NCBI GenBank assembly: GCA_029948255.1
Contig: JALIZF010001832.1
Coordinates: forward strand, 857,985-921,984
Length of the DNA stretch: 64,000 nucleotides
From: Telmatactis stephensoni
Taxonomy: Eukaryota; Cnidaria; Anthozoa; Actiniaria; Isophelliidae
Direction of reading: 5' to 3'
The notes under the pieces are model-generated. The model was not told the origin of the DNA. It did not search any database and was given only the letters and a program-made list of their open reading frames with translations. The translations under genes and the position numbers were made by a program. Of the stretch, positions 20,665 through 33,465 are shown in pieces; the stretch's first letter is position 1, and each line of letters opens with the position of its first letter.

Positions 20665-20890
20665 CAATTCTTTTATCATACTTATGCAGTATCTGATTTT
20701 AAGGGAATCGGTTGTTCATGCTGTAAGATCTATACGAAGACTGTACACTTTAAAAATTCTAACTTTATCCGCGTTGGGAAAGAACAATGACGAAAACATT
20801 TTTTTCTTTACATTTCAGTTGTACTTTTGTATTGATATTCGCCTAATTATTATTTTTTCAGATATCTAACCAGTGGTCCCACGCCTACCA

Positions 20891-23800
20891 ATGCAGAAGC
20901 AGATTTTGCTGATTCTTTGTGCTTTTGTACTTGCAGTACATGTACAAGCACTACGTCACATAAAGCTGGGAGTTAACATCCCTTTTACAGGTGCTTGGCC
21001 TGGAGGTCCTTTTATGGCTTCTGCAATGCTCGTTGCATTAGACACCGTAAATAACGATACAACCTGGCTAGCGGGCCACAACCTGACGTTTGTTATGAGA
21101 GACAGTTTGTGTATTGATAAAAACAGCATTGCTAATTTGATGCATTTCACCATCCATGAAAAGCCCCCAGTTGATGCTTTCATTGGACCAGGATGTTCCG
21201 CAGGTTGTTTACCAGGAGGCCATATAGCTACCTTTTTGAACCTACCGATGGTCGCATGGGGTTGCTCCGCCTCAGCTCTTGGCGACAAGACACTCTATCC
21301 AAATTTCGTAAGAACCGTAGGAACCTACGATAAAATTGGAGATCTTTTGAAAAGTTTCCTTCCACTTTACAATTGGGACCGAGTGGCTCTGCTCTGTACG
21401 ACACAGAGTATTTGGTCATCAATATGCAACAAAGCTAAAATAACCCTTGAAACAAATACGTCACTTACAGCACCCTACTTTGGTAGCTTTGATGCGGGAA
21501 CTGTAACTGATCATGCTCTTCGTTCTATGTTTACAGCTGCTCGCAAGTTAGCACACGGCAAGTAAACATAAATTATAAAAAATGAAATAATTTTTACTGT
21601 ACTTATCGAAACATCCAAACACAAACTAATATTTCGGATTTTCATTTCTAGTATTTGTATTTGGTGCATACGGAACTGAAGTTCGAAAGCTGATGTTGGC
21701 AGCCTACGATCTGGGAATGCTCGATGGAACTTATGCGTTCTTAGGAGTAGAGAATATATTTACATCGTGCAATGCGGGAGACGGACGAGATGAAGATGCC
21801 TGTAAAGCTTTCGAAGGATTTATCAATGTTAACTTCTATTTGCCAAAGGATAAAGTATACAATGATTTTGCAGAGCAAGTGTATTTGCGGGCACCAGAGC
21901 TTGGATACAATATACCAACAGTAGACCAGGTACGAATCTAAGAACGTTACAAAAATATAAACATGTTCAGCTGTATTAAATTATTAAGGGTGCTGGGACC
22001 GACATCTCTCGTTACCAAGCAACTATGTTGCTGTGCTGACTGTTACAGGGCGCGCACACGTTCATCGAGCTCTTTAATTCAGTTTTAGGCGCGAAAAGAA
22101 TGATTTGGGGAGTGTCGCCGTTTATTCGCCTTTTGCCGTGAAAACAAAATACAACAAGACGTTTATTCAAAAATAAACTTAGAAGACCATAGAGCATCCA
22201 CTTTACGAAAGATGTAAAAATGGCATTTCTCGGACGCATATAATTATTGGTAAAATCAGGACGACTTTCCAAACGCACGTAGTTCCATAATTCAACAATA
22301 AGGTTACAGGTATTGGTACAATATTACTTTACCATGAGTCATTGCTTAGCTTAGCGATTGTAATTAAGATTAGCTTTTGCATTTTGCCTAAAACATATAC
22401 CTTTTGCATGAAAAGGTGCTATTTTTATTCGACTTTCGGTTACAGCCATATCCGTCAGTGAAGCAGTAATTGGTCATATTTTGAGGTCAGATAGCACGAA
22501 AACCAGAATGGTGAGCCCTCTTTTTATTGCATATTTAAAGCGTTCATTGTGAAAAGAGCAAAACTTGGGGAAAATGACATTTCTTCTTCTTTTGTCGCGC
22601 TAAAATTGCCGTAAAAATCGCAGGCTGTTCACACGCGCGACCTATCGTTTCTATTTTATCAATTCGACAAGAGTAAGGTTAACTATGAGATATTTCAGTT
22701 TTAACAAAAATCTATGTTCTGTTTTCAAGACATTCTCAAATACTTAGAAAACCGTCTTCAGGCTAATGTCAGGTTATATACTGGCGAAAGATAATATTGT
22801 TTTTTTACGACCGTTAAATTTTCTTGCAAATTTTCGAGGTTTTACTTTTTGTTTGATGATAGAATGACATCGACATTTCACTGCTAACAATGGCTTGATG
22901 CAAAAGGTGAGTGCCTTTTGTTCGATTCTCTGTTTCCAAAAATTGCTGGAGCCTCAAAAATGATTGAAATTGTCGCCATCTAGTGCAAAAACGACGGAAC
23001 ACGGTGACCCTCGGTAAAGCTTAGTCAGTAACTGTACGAAGTTTTATCAAAAATCTTTGTTCGGTTTTATTTCTATGGAATTACCTTAACGAGGTAAATC
23101 ACAGTTTATCAAAATTTTCCGTGAAACTTTCGTAACAGCGAAATTGATAACGTCATTTGATGACGTCAAGTGATAACATTATCAATCTCAAGTATCACAA
23201 TTTTCACCTCTTGAATCCAAATATTAGCTGATTTACAGAAATGAAAAGTTTCCCTTTGAACAGGCTCTAGAAAATGTCTCAGCACCCTTAAAATGATAAC
23301 AACCACATTGCAAGCTTAGTCTGAAACTGCTGTTTCCATTGCTCTGCTGATGCTACTTTGCCCTAGGACCATTGTTTCGTCTCCGCTTCATTCATATAAA
23401 TTGTACTCATAGTACATGCGTACTGACATAGCTGTACATAGCATTAAGGTACAGTAAAACGTGCAAAAAAATCGTGCAACACTTCGCGCAATATTGTTGC
23501 ATTACAAGTTGCATGCAGAGCAACACGCATGATTTTGTTGCCCGTATTACCGCATCTTAAATTTAACTGATGATAGTAATTTCGACCATTCGATGCGTAA
23601 GATTCGATAAATATGCGAGGACATAACACGAAAAAACTTCGTTTGGTTTTTCGTTTTATAATGACATTTACAAATTTAGTTTATCTTGGAACAGCAGAGA
23701 GTGTTGATGATCTAATATATTTACCTGAAATATGCTTTTGTCCATGCTATTATTTTAGGTGAATATATACAGCGCTTACCTTCACGATGCCGTTATCTTG

Positions 23801-26800
23801 TATGCAAAAGCTTTGAACAGTACCTTGGCCAAGGGCGGGAACATAACCGACGGAAATGCTATCATTAAAGAGATGTTTGGCATGGAATTCGATGGTAAGT
23901 TAACCATGAGTACAATACATAACTACATAACTACTCTGACTCATGTATTGATAAATGCAAAATTGCAAGGTTCGTCACGATATATAAATATGTTCGCCCA
24001 TGACCGTAAATTTTTTTGTAAAATCTTTTGAATTTAAGATCTGTAACTTTTTAATTTCATAAGCAATTGCCACTAAACATTGCACTTAATTTGCTCGGTT
24101 GCTATATGTCTTTTCATTCATTCTCTTTCTTAATTTAGAGATGGCATAGGTTTGAGAAAATGCATATATTTACACCAGTTCTTACATGCAATGTTGCTAT
24201 TACAGTGATTGAGTATTTCTTTTTCCATAAGGTAAAACTGGTCACATTAAAATTGATAACAATGGCGACAGAATCTCTTCCTATCAGCTTCAAATTGGAA
24301 AAAATAACACATTTCAGACATATGCAATTTATTATGGACCCACTAACTCCTACGTCTTCCAAAATGAAACCACTGTTGTATGGCCTGGAGGAAGCACAGT
24401 TGCTCCACTTGGTCGTCCAGCGTGCGGTTTTGACAGTGAATTTTGTCCTCCCACAATAAAAGGTATGGCATAAAATAGCGTTCTACTTTCTGCTTTCCCG
24501 AGGGGATGATCCCCGGTGACCCCCGGGAAAATGTGGGAAAATACAAGCTGATATTTTGCCAACCGTGGCCTTTGCCTTGAGCTTGAAAAATTTGGGTGGG
24601 TATTTCATAAAAAATGATGGGGATTATAACAACATGTGAAACATGTGAACCAGGGGACTTTAATTGAAGGGAACGACTGCCCCATCCCATCATCAAGATT
24701 ATTGAGCATTTTTATAACCCCCCTGGTCAGCTCGGAGGTCACCCCCTTGGGAAAGCCGCTCTCGATTAAATATATATATATATATACATTACATTTTATC
24801 CTTTTATTTCTTTGTCTTTTTAAACCTTTCTTCATTTTACTATTTCGCTTGATGTTCGCTTGATGTCATCGCTTCACTCCCTCCTTTTCAAGTTCCTTTT
24901 GGCATCATCGTCATGTATACATTTCCTTTGGTCCCACTCACTAGTGGCAAGGTTATTGGCGATCCAACTCTTCTTCTACAGTCTATATATATATAATATA
25001 TATACATCGATATTATATACATCGATATTAAGAAAGAAACAAACAAACAAACAAGCAAACAAGCAAACAAACAAAAACAAAGTGTGGAAGGAAGAAACGT
25101 GTGTGAAAGAAGAAGAAACATATAACAAACCACTTTTCTTTTTACAGAGGAAGTTGCAACCTGGCCTTATATCTTAGCTGGAGTACTTGTCTTCGTCATC
25201 ACTGTCGGTGGACTGGTAGGATTTCTCCTATATCAAAGGTATGTCAGTTCTGTCCAGAGCCAGCTAGTGATATGAAAAGAGTTTGGCTCCCTCACTAATT
25301 TCGAGATGATCCATTTCAACTTGTATGATATATTTATATGTAGAAAACCGAAAAAATGAGGGTTAACCCTTTCTCCAAGGTCTAATTGTATATTTCCATC
25401 ACGTTCTTAAATATTTAGAAAAAAGGCTTTTGAAGCTGCTTTATTGGCAGAGCATTGGAGAGTCAAGTATGATGAAATAAAATGGCCTAAAAGCGGCAAA
25501 GCGTTTGGCAGTCGGAGAAGTATGGTAAGTTAGAAATTGATCACAGTTGATCTGCTTATCATGAAACTCGTAGGCAATGGGAAAAAAAAGTACTAAGAAG
25601 AATCTCGGCAACACACTTTTCATGTTCTAACGTATTTAATGTGATTACTGTAATTTGTTGCTTATTATTGATGTGGCAAATAAATTGACAATTGATTATT
25701 CTTAGATGAGTGTGGCAAGCGAGGGAGGTTCTGAAGCTGGTGATTTAAAAGGACAAGTTTTCACTACTCTTGGTATTTATCAGGCAAGTGACGGATTTCA
25801 TGAGCCACACACTCTTATCGAACCATACTATAGCAATGCAATGCATTAAAAGAGTAAAATCGCAAACGTTTTCTTAATCATTGTCAGAAATAATTGCCTT
25901 TAATGAAACCATTTTCCGCCATGTCCACGTCTGATTATTGAAACAGACGGACGGCTGGCCTGCTTGGTATGCCGTTTTATGTATGAAAGAATTTTAAAAT
26001 CCCGCTATTTTATGTGGTTGAATGCATCTCAAGTGTCTCTACTGTATGTGGTTCAATGTACCTAATGAGTGTCTTATTTTCAGGGAAACTATGTGGCAGT
26101 TAAACAAATCTTAAAACCCACTGTTACCTTGACTCGTGAAGTTCTGGTGGAGCTGAAAGAGGTAAAAAGACCAGTTACATCGAAAGCAAGGAATTAAGGG
26201 TGCAAGCCTCGAGTGTAAGGGGGGGGGGGGGGGGGGGGCTGGGTTGGTTAGATTGCAGATTCTGTACGCGCGCCTTACTTAAATTGACGGATATGAAACG
26301 TTGTCTTTTATCTTAAGAATTTTTACTTATTTTAGTTTTCTTACTGGATTTTAAGATTTTCTTAGCGTTCATCAACTTTTGTATAAAACAAAAGGATATG
26401 AATGAATAAATAGATTTGGGGTTAGTCATCACCCTTCGTTGCAGCCAAGTGCTGAATTACGAGGGGCGCAGCTCAACGTGATCGAGTCGAAGGTATTTGG
26501 CGCTTTCATTACGAGACAGTTGCACATTTACATACAAATTTACATATACACACACATAGCAGCCACCATAAGACCCGTGTCTGATCACGGAGCACATTTT
26601 AGATCGAAACTAGTTCGTTTTTACTGAGGAAGGAAAAACCGGAGTAACCGGAGAAAAAAACCATCGCAGCAAGGGAGAGAACGAACAAGAAACTCAAAGC
26701 ACATGTGATGCCCCGCCCTGGAATCGAACTGGGAACCACAGAGGTGACAGACCGGCGCTCTCACTGCTCGGCCATCCTTACTTCCCATACGTCCGTTTAT

Positions 26801-29800
26801 CGAAGGAAACACAAACTCGTAAGCTTACAACAGCGCTGCATTTAGAATAGATGTCAGCTTTGATTTGTTCTTTGCTATACCGATAGTGGCTGTTACTGAT
26901 CAAATCGGTGCGCGCAAAATCTTTTCAACTCCTCAGCACGCGGGGTTTGATCAGAATACGAGAGATGTGTTAAGAGAATGCTTCTCAGTGTTACGTTCTA
27001 ATCAATCAGCACAACGGGCATGTTTTCTATTTCTTTCATAAAAACCATCATTCTTTTTGAGTACATTCAGTATTTATTTACACTGACCAAAAATTCGAAA
27101 AGTACCAGCGCGTGTGCTGTACATTTGCACATTTAGAGTTCGCAGTATACTCGTCCTTCGACTTTCGAGTGGGTGTTAAATGGTGCATAATTACCGTATT
27201 TTATAAAACTGGTGTAAATAGGACTTGCCTTCCTCTTACATATGGTATACATATTTTATACTAGATGAAAGACCTTAGCCACCAAAACGTCAACCCTTTC
27301 ATAGGAGCGTGTGTTGAGCCTCCAAATATCTGCATCCTGCAAGCTTATTGCAACAAGGGAAGCCTACAGGTAATTATTTATGGCAGATTTCACTTTACAA
27401 TAGATTTTTGTTTTACTTTGACGAGCCTAAATATTTCCTTTTGTTAAGGACGTGTTGCACAATGACCAATTGAAGCTGGACTGGATGTTTCAGATGGCAA
27501 TCGCTTCTGATATAGCTAGGGTAAGCATTCCCCCCCTCCCCCAATAAATAAGATTAAGTGGGATTTAAATGGGATTTAAGGGGGACTGTTTTGTTTTATG
27601 TTTTATTTTGGTTTGGTTTGGTGTGAGTTGGTTTTTGTTTTTTTGTTTGTTTTGTTTTGTTTTGCTGTTTTGTCTAAGATACAAACAAGGTGCAATTTCT
27701 ATCTCAAAGGCCATGGCTACAAACTGCAACTGTATAAATCAAGATGCGCAGATTTCTATTGATATTCAAACTCAAGGCCAGTCTATCAAATTAAAACTTT
27801 ACTACGGTGTACATTGTGGTGACTACAAATTGCGCGCAATTTGTATGCATCCTAACAGCCCCTGCAATATTCCAGCAACCTTGTTCCCAGATTCCACGCG
27901 GTGTTGATATTCCAGCACACCCATCAACAGCAGCAAAAAGCCAAAAAGCCAGGTCCAACGTATCAAGCCGACCACTCCATCTAACAGATTCTAGCTTTTG
28001 GATGTGCTGGACCCAGATGTATCGTATTATCTGAATTGTGCCTTCTTGGCTCTGTTGGATGAGTTAGGGCCTTATTTATCCTGGTTGCCAAAGTCCTTAT
28101 TGGTTTTGTTTTTGTTTATTTTTTATTTATTTTTTAATTGCAAAGGGAATGCAACATCTTCATAACAGCTCGATAAGGATTCATGGAAATCTGAAGTCCT
28201 CTAACATTGTCATAGACAACCGTTGGACTTGTAAAGTAACAGACCACAACCTCGTAGGCTTTAAGGCGGGACAAGCACAAGACGAGGAAGCTGGGGTAGA
28301 CGCCAAGTACTATGGTGAGTACTGAGGAGAAAATAATCAGTTATAAAAGTAACGCAGTCCCCATAGTTCTGGAACCTAAAAAAGAAAAGAAAATTTGTCA
28401 TTTTTGCCATTGGTCTCATTCTGTACCTAGTAGGTATGACGCAATATGAAAGTCACCCTAAGGACTGTCAGTTTATCTGCAAGTCACCCAGTATTTCTTT
28501 TTATTATATACTCTTGTCGATACGCGCGCTCTGATTGGCTAAAAGCTGTGCTTTATCAGAGAACGGAGCACAGCTCTGGTGTCAGCAGCGCGAGCTCGAC
28601 CGCGCGCGCACCTTTTGAATTTTTGTACGGAGAAAATCGAACTTTTTCCCTTGAATATTTACTTCAAAATATACATTTACGGCTCGTGCTCTCCTTACAC
28701 TTTTTTCGTGCTTTCGTCACTTCCTGCGTGCTGTATTACTGAACGGAGCACGGAAAAAGCTGTTCTATTTGTTAATTGTTTCAGATTGTTTGTGGGTCGC
28801 ACCAGAACATATCTTCAACGATGCTAATCCAAGTTCACAAGCTGGTGATCTTTTCAGCTATGGTATCATACTATCTGAACTTGTTTGCCGTGGCTTACCG
28901 TACAGCATGTATGAAGACATCGATCAGAAAAGTAAGTACATTTGTTGCAGTCAACGTTACTGGTTGTTAAATGTTTGCCTTGTTTTGACACCCTCTCTTT
29001 TCTTTCTATTTTTTGTTTTTATAAAGTTGTTGTTGAACGTGTAAGGAAAGGCCAAGATCCACCATTCCGTCCTCGCCTTACCGCAGATTTGGTTGGAAAT
29101 CCTCTTTATATAAAAATGGCGAAACAATGCTGGAGTGAAAACCCACTAAACAGACCGAAAATTTCAGACTGTTTGAAAACTCTAAAGCAAATGAACAAAG
29201 GAAAGTAAGTACATTGCATTACATTACATTCATGCAATACGAACAGCTCTTGTTTACACTTACCAGCGATCGAGGGCGCTTATAATCCCGGGGGGGGGGG
29301 ACTCCGATCGGAAATGGACGGGGATGCTCGTCGTACCTTTTAGGGGTCAAAATCAGCGATCTGGTACCTTTTAGGGTGTCCCAGACTTTAGTGGAGTACT
29401 AGAGACCTAGCTGGTACCTTTTAGGGTGATTTTTTCCTCCATCAACGATTCAATATTGGAAACAAAGATCGGATTGCACGACAATCAAATTGTTCGTATA
29501 TAAATAGACACAATTGATCGCTTGATTGACTAAAATATGCAAAATGTTAAATTTAGTGTTTTTGAGTTGGTACCTTTTAGGGGTAAAAACATGTATTGCC
29601 ACGCCCACCTGGATATGACTTTGGTACCTTTTAGGGGTCATATTTAATATTTCCGACGAGCATCCCCGTCCTCTTATATATAGGATTCCCCCCCCCCCCC
29701 CGGGCTTATAATAAAGTCAGCCGTGAAGCACCATCTGCCAAAAGTTAGCTCTACGGGGCTTTTACTAAGTGTAACGTTATTTGTGTGTCGACTTGTTTTT

Positions 29801-31924
29801 ATATTTAGATTTTTCAATATAATGCCTCTGATTTTCTCCGTTCTTGTCATTTATTTATTTTTGTTCTAAAGAGAAATCAATATAATGGATAATATGATTG
29901 CCATGATGGAGAAATACACCGATCATTTGGAAGACATTGTATCCGAAAGAACCAAAGAACTGCAGGAGGAAAAGAAGAAGACAGATGAACTTCTTTATAG
30001 GATGCTACCTAGGTAATCATATTATTTCATCTAGTTTATTAATTTCTATTATACTCTAATCAACCCTCACTTCTGATCCTAGGAGCGTCGCAGAGGAGCT
30101 CAAACGAGGACATCCTGTCACTGCCGAAACCTTTGATATGGTCACCATCTTCTTTAGTGATATTGTGGGATTTACAAAGCTTGCATCAGAGAGCTCTCCA
30201 CTTCAGGTGAGATTATCAAAAGAAATAAAAAAATTGTAAAAAGTGGTTTAAATATTGTTTTTCAAGAGTACTTTCGTTATCTACAGGTTGTTGATCTGTT
30301 AAATGATTTGTACACGACCTTTGATGACATCATCGATATGCATGACGTGTACAAAGTAAGTACTGTATTCTCTTCCACATGTCACTATCTGAAGAGCTCG
30401 ACACTTTATCTATCGTTTATACATTGCTTACTCTAAACGAATAGGTTGAAACAATTGGAGACGCCTATATGGTTGCTTCAGGGCTACCCAACAGAAATGC
30501 CAATCGCCATGCTGGTGAAATTAGTAACATGTCCCTGGATTTACTGGCTTCTATGACCACGTTTAAAGTTCGCCACATGCCAGAAAAACAGCTGCAGCTC
30601 CGTATTGGAATTCATTCAGGTAAAAAAAGAACAACAAATATAACAATCTGTGCAAAAAAGTTTCAGAGGTATCGGGGTGTACTTTTTCTATAGGGTGTAG
30701 ATATTTTTAAAGATCATTGTTGTTGATCACTTTTTTGTTTTGTAGGTTCATGTGTTGCTGGGGTAGTTGGTCTTAAAATGCCGCGCTACTGTTTATTTGG
30801 TGACACCGTTAACTACGCTTCGCGAATCGAGTCGTCCGGCTTAGGTTTGTTCAAGAATGTCTCATAGTGAGGCCCCGTCCACATTATGCGTTTACGTTTG
30901 TAAACGTATCGAATGACTTTTGTCCAAACGAAACCGGTGGCAGTTTACAGTCCGTTTTAGCGCAGTCCACACGTACACTGCTATATTCGTAAATTTTTAA
31001 AAAGTAAAAACATACGTTTACGGGTGTCCACACGAAAACGCGTAAACGGAGTTTTCAAAAATGTGAGTTAAAGAAGAACATTCTTAGGCTTTTTGTGTGG
31101 ACGAAAGTCCCAAATGCACAAGACAAAAAGCTTCGATCGCATATGTATATGGACGGGGCCTGAGTAATAAGTATAGGAAATCGCACGATCTTGAGTACAA
31201 TTCGGAATTAATAGGTACGAGTAATGTTTTGAAAGTTCTCAAAATAGGACGAGCCTTTAGGCGAGTCCTATTTGAGAGTTTTCAAAACATTACGAGTAAC
31301 TATTAATTCTGAATTGTACGAGAAGATCGTACGATTTTTTATTTATAATACACCATACAAAATTTCAATTAACGATTGTCGTTGCCATAGCGACTTAATA
31401 GGTACTCTGCAGAGTACAATTAACGATTTAATTGTACTCCTCTCGTCCAATCAGAATCGAGTAATTTTGTATAGTGTATTATAATAGTAGTAATTGCTAA
31501 TCGACTAAATCCTAAAATTCACAATCATAATCTTGATCTCTTTTTCAGCTCTACGTATTCATGTCAGTCCTGAATGTAAGACGATATTAGATGAACTCGG
31601 CGGCTACCATCTTGAGGAACGCGGCGAAGTCAACATGAAGGTGTGCATTTTCGTCATAAAACAAAAAACCTTTTTATTTGGAGCCGTTTTTTGAATGAAG
31701 TTAAAATGACCTCCTTCCCGTGTCACTTTGGTGTACTGGTACTATCAATGTCCCGAAAAATAAATATCATTGATACTATTTCCTCTAAATATAAAATTTT
31801 GCTTTTCCTTCCTTAGGGAAAAGGAACCATCTGTACGTACTTTTTGAATGGTCGTGATGGATATACCAAGCAACTACCCGATCTGGCATTACAGGCCGGC
31901 CTCGACGAACATACCTTCAAATGA
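20891..31924 (+). CDS. Receptor guanylate cyclase, natriuretic-peptide-receptor type
   Basis: Twenty exons: 20891-21561, 21652-21929, 23759-23894, 24232-24462, 25148-25238, 25419-25524, 25706-25783, 26084-26161, 27265-27369, 27449-27520, 28146-28314, 28785-28931, 29027-29204, 29872-30012, 30083-30206, 30287-30355, 30445-30619, 30746-30844, 31549-31640 and 31817-31924. About 1,048 residues: signal peptide (cut near Ala20), extracellular ligand-binding region, one membrane helix (exon 5, [20 protein letters not shown]), kinase-homology domain, coiled linker, cyclase. The kinase domain looks inactive: HGNLKSSN replaces HRDLKxxN and DHN replaces DFG. The cyclase keeps metal-binding Asp in FFSDIVGFT and VETIGDAY and the guanine-type Cys in [10 protein letters not shown]. 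It makes cGMP from GTP in response to an unknown ligand. Exon 1 and exon 2 do not join in frame by canonical sites (one base off). The intron after exon 7 has a GC donor. Confidence 0.93.
21984..23291. mobile_element. 1.3-kb element with TTAA borders (piggyBac-like MITE)
   Basis: Left border TTAAGGGTGCTGGGAC at 21984. Right border, in reverse, TTAAGGGTGCTGAGAC at 23291. Terminal inverted repeats starting with GGG and a TTAA target duplication are the pattern of piggyBac-superfamily elements. The interior has no transposase frame, so it would be non-autonomous. It fills most of guanylate cyclase intron 2. A related terminus (TCCCAGCACCC) occurs at about 51065-51075. Confidence 0.75.
24491..24757. 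mobile_element. Short inverted-repeat element in guanylate cyclase intron 4
   Basis: GCTTTCCCGAGGGGATGA at 24492 and, inverted, GCTTTCCCAAGGGGGTGA ending at 24756 form imperfect terminal repeats. The interior has no open frame of interest. Confidence 0.6.
26400..26790 (-). mobile_element. tRNA-derived SINE with (ATTC)-type tail
   Basis: On the minus strand the head GGATGGCCGAGCAGTGAGAG (A box) and CCAGTTCGATTCCAGGG (B box) lie at 26775-26712. A body with TTTCTCCGGTTACTCCGG follows, then an ATTC-rich tail near 26400. Copies of the body are at 3360 (plus) and 41205 (minus). Confidence 0.8.
29288..29702. mobile_element. Poly(G)/poly(C)-bounded element with internal TACCTTTTAGGG repeats, copy 1
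   Basis: It begins in a G run and ends in a C run. Next to each run is an inverted pair around GGACGGGGATGCTCGTCG. Inside, GGTACCTTTTAGGG occurs several times at uneven spacing. The copy at 46366-46765 has the same plan in the opposite orientation. Located in guanylate cyclase intron 13. Confidence 0.9.
30868..31163. mobile_element. MITE with TGAGGCCCCGTCCA ends
   Basis: TGAGGCCCCGTCCACA at 30868 and its inverse (TGGACGGGGCCTGA) ending at 31163 bracket a segment with further inner inverted motifs (CGTTTACG-type). It sits in intron 18 of the guanylate cyclase gene. Confidence 0.85.
31171..31490. mobile_element. Two adjoining foldback elements
   Basis: At 31185-31320, arms carrying GAGTACAATTCGGAATTAAT and GTTTTGAAAGTTCTCAAAAT face their inverses around GGACGAGCCTTTAGG. 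At 31336-31490, ends TTTTATTTATAATACACCAT and ATAGTGTATTATAATA enclose a second palindrome centred on CTCTGCAGAG. The pair may be one complex element. Confidence 0.75.
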
Positions 31925-32785
31925 AGAACCAGTTAACAGTTCTGAAAGTCTTATTTATTTTTGTAGGATATAACACTTCATTAGTCACTTTGATAGTTCC
32001 TTTTATAAATTCATGAGACTTTTTATTCTAAATTAAATTAAAGGTTTTAGGGTTCTTATTTGAAGCCGTTTTTGTGAAGATACCAAGGCTTCTTCAAAAC
32101 CCTTTTGAAAAGAAAAACATATTGTATATTCACACCAAATTGAAAATAAGTTTATAGTACGCGTAACTAGCTTAGGACTGTTCCACATTATTTATCCTTC
32201 ATAGTTTACAAAGACATGGAACATTCGTAATTCATCATAACATTTTGAATTCAATCTACTTAAGCCCTTAACTCAATCCCATGGAGGAAAAATATTTTTC
32301 CTCCTTTTCAAATTCTTTCTTTGGCAAACATTTTGATATTAAATTTTGGCATTGGAAATGCTCTTGCTTGTGTCTACTAGCTTTTTCTGTAAATCCACAA
32401 GACGAAACGGCATGTTCCCATCATCAAAAAATGGGCGGGGTCAGAAGGTCCAGAAGGTCTTAGAATAATGTAGTATTTTCTCTTGACAAATTCTTGTCTT
32501 GTCTACAGCTTTTACAGACATACCAGTAATGCTCCTACCTCAACTGATTCATTAAACACATTCAAAACTTGCTGAACATTCAAAACTGTCAACTCCCACC
32601 TGAACGACCGAGATAGGGAGAGAATAGATGAGAAAGACGGCTTGCTGTGTGAACATCAAATGTGCCAGGAAAATGTTAAAGTTCCCATAACCTCTAATTT
32701 GAAATTTTGATAATCGTTACTTCATGAATTGAAACGATATGGTTTAAGAAAGTGCCAAAAACTAGCCCGTTGTACAAATTTAACA

Positions 32786-32965
32786 AATTGAAGATGGTTT
32801 TGAGTTGTCTGTCCTCTTATTGACACACTCTTGACGTCATAAAATGTTCAAAACTCAAGTGGAATCACGAGCGCAGCGAGTGGTTTCACTGCAAAGTTTT
32901 GAACATTTTATGACGTCAAGAGTGTGTCAATAAGAGGACAGACAACTCAAAACCATCTTCAATTC
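32786..32965. mobile_element. Near-perfect 180-bp foldback element
   Basis: Arms start AATTGAAGATGGTTTTGAGT and stay matched inward through GTCCTCTTATTGACACACTC and TGACGTCATAAAATGTTC to the centre near 32875. Part of the arm (GTCCTCTTATTGACACACTC) recurs at 33062. Confidence 0.9.
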
Positions 32966-33124
32966 GTTTTTTACAACAATTATTTGAGTTAAAAGTTAAA
33001 AAATCCTTTTCAAACGGGGCAAAAGAACGAGCGCGCGCGCTGAAACGCGTCAGCAGTGTGTCTGTCCTCTTATTGACACACTCTAATCAACCAATCAGAT
33101 TGCGAGATTACTATCAAGTGTTGT

Positions 33125-33465
33125 AAAATCAAATTTTTGTTTTGGATTAGCATTCAAATTCTACTTTTATCAGCTGGGAATTGATCTACTAAGACACAAT
33201 GCCTGTCTAAAACAGTCTTTTGAGTTGTACAAAATGGCTGTCCTGTATTTTTTATTCAAATTTAGCAACTTTCAAGCTGAATGTAAAGAACTATATGGCA
33301 ATTTTCGATGCGAAATTTCGCCTTGGATTAACACTTTTATTCAACTTTTATTAACCAAAAACCTAAACTGTCTGAAAGTAATACTTTTGGCTTTGTACAA
33401 CAGTTATTCTTTAGCCTGAATAGTTTTTGTTGCCCAATGCTTGAACGTGAAAAAAATTTGAAGTC
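33125..33465. mobile_element. Second copy of the element at 17463-17838
   Basis: TTTTTGTTTTGGATTAGCA, GAATGTAAAGAACTATATG, TTTGTACAACAGTTATTCTT and GCTTGAACGTGAAAAAAAT correspond in order to the 17.5-17.8 kb copy. Ends are less clear here. Confidence 0.7.

Noticed and set aside
20873..20890. Upstream start for the guanylate cyclase at a GTG codon
   Set aside because: Animal genes start at ATG. The ATG at 20891 leads straight into a good signal peptide.
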